A stretch of 8,156 bases of DNA from Holosporales bacterium (lineage in GTDB: Bacteria > Pseudomonadota > Alphaproteobacteria > RUG11792), in NCBI GenBank assembly GCA_031257415.1, contig JAIROR010000036.1, forward strand, positions 1-8,156, given 5' to 3'. A program made the position numbers and the translations under genes. Each line of letters starts with the position of its first letter. Positions within the stretch are counted from its first letter, which is position 1. Below are positions 4,847 through 8,156 of this stretch, piece by piece. Below the pieces are notes generated by a model that saw nothing but the letters and a program-made list of their open reading frames with translations, did no database searches and was not told the origin of the DNA.

Positions 4847-7501
4847 GTGAAAAGAATGGTGTTTTGTATTCCCTGTGTTTTTGTATTGTTTGCGTATGTT
4901 GGGGAGTGTATTGGTAGTGAAGAAGATAACAATAGTCTGTTGGAGCAAAATCCACAGATGATCAATAGTCTGAATAAAGCAGTGGAAGCAGCTTGCATTG
5001 ACGCAGCTAAACGCGTTAACTGTGGGAAAAAGAAAAATGCAGCTTTGGCTGTGGAAGTGAAGAAAGCGAAAGTAAATAATAAGGAAGAGATAATTCTTAT
5101 TTCCAACGATTCCTCTTCAGATAGCCATACACATTGGATTACGTTTGGGAGAACAGATGAATTGAGTCTTCCTAGCTCAAGTAGTTCTTCTAGCTCAAGT
5201 AGTTTCTCTAATTCGAGTAGTTTCTCTAGCTCAAGTAGTTTTTCTAGCTCAAGTAGTTTCTCTAGCTCAAGTAGTTCTTCTAGCTCAAGTAGTTCTTCTA
5301 GTGAGATACCAAACGATAAATTACACGAGCATTCTCTCAATAGTAATAGAAAGAAATTGATAAAAAAAACCACGGCGAAAGCACAGAAGCAAAGCCCAGG
5401 TATGTTGAACCAGCGAGGAAAGGGTACAGCAATTTCGTCTCCAAATCAAAAGGACTGGTCAAACTATTTTGCAAATAATTATAAAAATCGAAATCGTCCT
5501 TCTACAGTAACTCCGCCCTCGAAACTAAAGCGGAAGGAGCTTCCTCCCTCGATAAAGTATGGACTTGGTTTCTCTGCAGCGACCCCGTCCACAAAGTTGG
5601 CGAGAAAGCCGAGCTCACATACCGTGATTTCAACTCCGCTTTTGAATACTGTGCCAAATTCGGGTGGTCCTTCTGTTATAACTCCATATGTAAATACTGA
5701 GGGTAACGGAAATTCATTGAACCTAAGTAGCTCCCATAGTGAGGTTTCTCGTAACGTAGCCAGGGGGGGGAAGAGTCCATTGAGCAAGTTCCCTATTGCT
5801 GTATCAACTTCGGCTACTAGTAATGGGAGTAAGCAGAATCGTCTCTTTATTGTAACTCCGCCTGAAAATGTCGGGAATAGACAGAATTCGCCTGGCCATA
5901 AACATTCTTTTATTGCGGCTCCAATTGAAAGTGCTGGAAATAAGCAAGGCCCGCTGGGACGGTATGGTTTTTATAACCATTGCAGCGTTTGTACTTATCG
6001 AGGAGATACGGTACCTGATACAGCGGATCGTCATCATCGCCCCACATTCAATCCACGACCCAGGGGCACGATTTTCCCTGAACAAGGCAGCAAGAATTAT
6101 GATCACTCTGTCACGGGGGCTAGCTCTGCTCTTAACGGTGGCTACGCTGCTCTACACGCCAAAGCTGTAGAAAATGGGGCTGCCAAAAAAAGGGCTAGCA
6201 GCAGCGGGCCTAAGGGTATTGTTGGCAGCAAAAAAGTTTTGGTGCGTTGTAATTCTGAATCGCCCAAGCCGAAGCGCCGGAAAGAATTCCAGCTTATCCT
6301 GAGTAACGTGGTTGAAAATACTTGGGCTGAGCAAAAAAACACAAATTTTGATTTTGATATGGGAATATCCGAAACAATAATTAATAAAAATTCCACCCCA
6401 GCGAATAGTCTGTTCGTCACTTCATCAGAAGATGAGAAACCTTTTGGGGATGATGTCGTTTCGTCAGATGATTCTTTGAAGAAAAGCAGAACTTCTAATA
6501 ATAGTGTTATTTTCTTGAGTAATCCTCTGAGAAAGAAAACTGAAAATACTTCCGTCACTACAAAGAAAGCGGGTATTCATCAAAGTAGTATATCAACGCC
6601 ATTGCAGATGTCTTCTGATCTTTTTAAGAGAGGCTCCAGTCAAAAAAAGGGAAATTCTCAATCGTCGGCTCCTTCTCTTCATTCTCGATCATTAATGTCT
6701 AGAAAACAATTTTTTGAAGATTCTGATGAAGATCAGGAAAAGAGGAAACTTAGAGCTGAACTCAGGGAAACCAAGAATAAATTGAAAGCCCTTGAGAAGG
6801 CAGCGGCAGAAGCGGTTGCAGAGGCGGCAAGACGGAGGATTTTGAAAAATCACTCTCGCAGGTTTATAAATGACGTAGCCGAGGATGGCGACGAAATTCC
6901 AAATAGCAGTAGCATTCCTTCAAGTATTCCAGAGAGCTCCCCGAGCAGTAGTAGTATTTCTCCAAGTAGCTCCTCGAGCAGTAATAGTATTTCTCCAAGT
7001 ATTCCAGAGAACTTGTTGAGTATAGAGATGGCAAGAAACAGTATATACAACTGGGTTTCTTCTTCGGCCTCCCCAAAGTTGTTGGTTAGCTCGAAGATAA
7101 AGAGAAAGATGCCTAGTCCTGGAGGTCTGTTAATAACTAGTTCAAAAATAAAGAGGAGAACATCTAGCTCCGACAGTGACTCGGAAGAAACAAGCTCGAG
7201 CAGCAGCAGCAGCGGATCTGATTCAGCTTCCGACAGTGATGGTGACTCGGATGAAACAAGCTCGAGCAGCAGTGACAGCGAATCTGAATCTGATTCAGCT
7301 TTCCCAAAGTTGTTGGTTAGCTCGAAGATAAAGAGGAGGACATATGGTTCTAGTAGTGATTTGAACGAAACAAGCTCGAGCAGCAGTGACAGCGAATCTG
7401 ATTCAGCTTTTCCAAAGTTGTTGGTTAGCTCGAAGATAAAGAGAAAGATATTTAGTCCTGATAGTTCATTAATAGCTAACAGGAAGATGAAAAAAAATTA
7501 G
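4847..7501 (+). CDS. Exported Ser-rich repeat protein with NLS-like motifs
   Basis: I recognise no family for this 884-residue protein. Residues 1-23 look like a signal peptide (MKRM, then a hydrophobic core ending near CIG). The GTG at 4847 is preferred to the ATG at 4856 because it supplies the basic KR. Residues 110-152 are a Ser tract punctuated by Phe. Residues 215-365 carry loosely repeated T-P motifs (VTPP, ATPS, STPL, ITPY, VTPP). A CxxC at 379-382 is followed by His396-His397. KPKRRK (474-479) and KLKRK (226-230) resemble monopartite nuclear localisation signals. Residues about 624-665 are a charged probable coiled coil. Residues 686-719 are Ser/Pro/Ile-rich. Residues 741-870 alternate Asp/Glu-Ser tracts with four SSKIKR[KR] blocks. 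Alternating acidic-serine and basic blocks recall Nopp140-type nucleolar proteins. A host-nuclear effector or a surface/secreted matrix protein are both possible. No membrane anchor or barrel signal is seen. Confidence 0.85.
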   Translation: MKRMVFCIPCVFVLFAYVGECIGSEEDNNSLLEQNPQMINSLNKAVEAACIDAAKRVNCGKKKNAALAVEVKKAKVNNKEEIILISNDSSSDSHTHWITFGRTDELSLPSSSSSSSSSSFSNSSSFSSSSSFSSSSSFSSSSSSSSSSSSSSEIPNDKLHEHSLNSNRKKLIKKTTAKAQKQSPGMLNQRGKGTAISSPNQKDWSNYFANNYKNRNRPSTVTPPSKLKRKELPPSIKYGLGFSAATPSTKLARKPSSHTVISTPLLNTVPNSGGPSVITPYVNTEGNGNSLNLSSSHSEVSRNVARGGKSPLSKFPIAVSTSATSNGSKQNRLFIVTPPENVGNRQNSPGHKHSFIAAPIESAGNKQGPLGRYGFYNHCSVCTYRGDTVPDTADRHHRPTFNPRPRGTIFPEQGSKNYDHSVTGASSALNGGYAALHAKAVENGAAKKRASSSGPKGIVGSKKVLVRCNSESPKPKRRKEFQLILSNVVENTWAEQKNTNFDFDMGISETIINKNSTPANSLFVTSSEDEKPFGDDVVSSDDSLKKSRTSNNSVIFLSNPLRKKTENTSVTTKKAGIHQSSISTPLQMSSDLFKRGSSQKKGNSQSSAPSLHSRSLMSRKQFFEDSDEDQEKRKLRAELRETKNKLKALEKAAAEAVAEAARRRILKNHSRRFINDVAEDGDEIPNSSSIPSSIPESSPSSSSISPSSSSSSNSISPSIPENLLSIEMARNSIYNWVSSSASPKLLVSSKIKRKMPSPGGLLITSSKIKRRTSSSDSDSEETSSSSSSSGSDSASDSDGDSDETSSSSSDSESESDSAFPKLLVSSKIKRRTYGSSSDLNETSSSSSDSESDSAFPKLLVSSKIKRKIFSPDSSLIANRKMKKN
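5171..5302 (+). repeat. 18-bp tandem repeat coding the first Ser tract
   Basis: Seven units of 18 bp (type TCTAGCTCAAGTAGTTTC, 5171-5296) are followed by a 6-base remnant. Each unit encodes six residues, SSSSSF or SSSSSS depending on TTC/TTT versus TCT in the last codon. The pattern gives Phe at residues 120, 126, 132 and 138. Copy-number changes would keep the frame. Confidence 0.95.
5763..5770 (+). repeat. G8 homopolymer inside the Ser-rich gene
   Basis: Eight consecutive G residues encode the end of Arg306 and Gly307-Gly308. Gain of one G would reach a TAG near 5820, and loss of one would reach a TGA near 5782. Either would cut the protein to roughly 310-325 residues. Confidence 0.9.
6929..6994 (+). 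repeat. 33-bp tandem repeat in the second Ser tract
   Basis: Two adjacent 33-bp units (6929-6961 and 6962-6994) encode PESSPSSSSIS and PSSSSSSNSIS, differing at a handful of bases. Flanking sequence (AAGTATTCCAGAGA occurs just before and just after) suggests further partial duplication. Confidence 0.85.
7064..7456 (+). repeat. C-terminal repeat block, PKLLVSSKIKR units
   Basis: PKLLVSSKIKR occurs three times (residues 743-753, 820-830, 856-866), and a shortened version LLITSSKIKR occurs at 761-770. The last two units are longer: 7253-7336 and 7367-7444 both encode ETSSSSSDSES...SAFPKLLVSSKIKR and are nearly identical in DNA apart from a 6-base length difference. The block ends 14 residues before the stop codon. 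Confidence 0.95.
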
Positions 7502-7539
7502 GCGAACTGGCTATGTTGCATTCTTCCTTCTTGCAGCGC

Positions 7540-7561
7540 ATGGGACAAAGATGGGACAAAC
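7540..7561 (+). repeat. 11-bp direct repeat cluster 1 (two copies)
   Basis: ATGGGACAAAG is followed directly by ATGGGACAAAC, with a partial copy (CATGGG) right after. The same 11-base unit recurs three times at 7735-7767. Confidence 0.9.
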
Positions 7562-7734
7562 GCATGGGCGCCTTTCTGGAAATAGAGTAAAACAGCTGTG
7601 TATACCCGATTACCAAAAGATTGCCAGAGAAAAGGTAAGTCGCCAGAGATATTTCAGGCCTGGAAAAGCCGCAGTCTTTTGATGGTTGGGTGTATGTCAT
7701 ATGTTTTGAGGGTGCATTCTCAAAGTTTTTTCTC

Positions 7735-7767
7735 ATGGGACAAAGATGGGACAAAGATGGGACAAAA
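7735..7767 (+). repeat. 11-bp direct repeat cluster 2 (three copies)
   Basis: Three head-to-tail copies of ATGGGACAAAG (7735-7745, 7746-7756, 7757-7767; the last ends in A) precede an A/T-rich stretch. The 11-base period is close to one DNA helix turn, so the copies would face the same side of the DNA, as in iteron-type protein-binding arrays. Function is unknown. Confidence 0.95.
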
Positions 7768-7853
7768 ATTTTTCTTGCATAAAAATAAAAAAGTGTGTTA
7801 CCAATATTATTGACACCTGTTCCTGCGGGCTCTCTTTTCCTGGAGATTGCGCT

Positions 7854-7960
7854 GGGTTAACCAGGAGGATATTGGTGTATGTTCGCGAAACTATGAGAAA
7901 AGTCTCAAGAAATCGACCCAGAAGACGGCTTCCGATCGACTTTACTTCCCCAAACCCAGC
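7854..7960 (+). repeat. Dispersed repeat, copy B (diverged)
   Basis: This is the counterpart of copy A at position 1, in the same orientation, with 33 of the first 37 bases identical and weaker similarity after that. TCCTGG just upstream (about 7838-7844) pairs with CCAGGA inside the repeat, and GGTTAACC is palindromic, so the left edge can form a hairpin. An AGGAGG also precedes an ATG here (7879), but that reading frame stops after five codons, unlike in copy A. The right limit is approximate. Confidence 0.75.
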
Positions 7961-8156
7961 GCCAAAAAATAATCAGCAAAACCAGCCAAAAATTAAGGTT
8001 TTGTTAACTTTTTGGTCCTCAGTATTCGAGATACTATATTCTGTTTTACTTATTTGCCGCTCAAAAATTGTGCAAATTCTGAAGAATTTTTTCAAAAGGT
8101 GCCCCCGAATAATTCTACCATAAAAAATAATTTTTGTCAAGTTTAACGGAAAATTA

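Larger units (their letters stand above)
7502..8156. other. Region with repeats but no convincing gene
   Basis: These 655 bases follow the Ser-rich gene. ORFs of 71, 92 and 125 codons exist here, but they lack good start signals, carry no recognisable motifs and mainly read through the repeats. Visible structure includes the two ATGGGACAAAG clusters (7540-7561, 7735-7767), the repeat copy B from 7854, and two weak AT-rich hairpins on the plus strand. One hairpin is AAGGTT/AACTTT at 7995-8011, running into T; the other is AAATTC/GAATTT at 8074-8089, running into T. No clear terminator directly follows the stop at 7501. The stretch between the repeat clusters may be debris of a lost gene or mobile element. 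Confidence 0.6.

Noticed and set aside
4843..5373. Antisense ORF of 176 codons with a long Leu-Glu repeat (LLELEK units)
   Set aside because: It is the reverse-strand reading of the 18-bp Ser repeat; stop codons are absent only because the repeat lacks them. There is no independent start signal, and the plus strand has a promoter and signal peptide.
5804..6170. Overlapping ORFs of about 100 codons on both strands within the Ser-rich gene
   Set aside because: They are shadows of the 884-codon frame, with no start signals of their own.
7476..7754. Minus-strand ORF of 92 codons, starting and ending in repeats
   Set aside because: It begins inside the 11-bp repeats and runs into the end of the Ser-rich gene. 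No ribosome binding site or family signature supports it.
7746..8123. Plus-strand ORF of 125 codons across repeat copy B
   Set aside because: It starts inside the 11-bp repeat array and has no signal peptide or known motif. The LVYV stretch briefly suggested a serine recombinase N-terminus, but the catalytic context is absent. The same frame in copy A shows poor residue conservation.
1..8156. tRNA, rRNA, CRISPR array, transposase or integrase genes
   Set aside because: No cloverleaf, rRNA segment, spaced CRISPR repeats or recombinase motif was found by reading both strands. The ATGGGACAAAG copies are contiguous and have no spacers.

Overview
The window looks like a piece of chromosome from a Gram-negative bacterium, most likely an alphaproteobacterium that lives inside or closely with a eukaryotic cell. 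The Gram-negative call rests on a beta-barrel porin ending in Phe and on a proteobacterial-type RNase PH. The host-associated lifestyle is an inference from two exported proteins of eukaryote-like character: an OTU-like cysteine protease candidate and a very serine-rich protein with nuclear-localisation-like basic motifs. I cannot name the species; Holosporales-like endosymbionts of protists would fit, but nothing here proves it.

Layout. Positions 1-115 hold one copy of a diverged dispersed repeat. Positions 175-1899 (minus) encode a porin with an unusual Lys-rich, tandemly repeated region between signal peptide and barrel; a strong stem-loop lies just past its stop codon. Positions 1900-2384 are an AT-rich divergent control region with two inverted repeats. 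Positions 2385-3806 (plus) encode a secreted 473-residue protein whose C-terminal third has OTU-type Cys and His blocks. Positions 3869-4615 (minus) encode RNase PH (rph), convergent with the OTU-like gene. A promoter with a perfect TATAAT at 4808-4813 precedes 4847-7501 (plus), an 884-residue exported Ser-rich protein with several tandem repeats and a G8 tract. Positions 7502-8156 have no convincing gene, but carry two clusters of an 11-bp direct repeat and the second copy of the window-edge repeat.

How the genes relate. rph is the only housekeeping gene and works in tRNA/rRNA 3' end processing. The other three genes all encode exported proteins (one in the outer membrane, two with signal peptides and no obvious membrane anchor). 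Each is transcribed from its own region, so there is no operon. The two most interesting genes are the OTU-like protein, which could act on host ubiquitin, and the Ser-rich protein, whose alternating acidic-serine and basic blocks resemble eukaryotic Nopp140/SRP40-type nucleolar proteins. Both roles are hypotheses from motif reading only.
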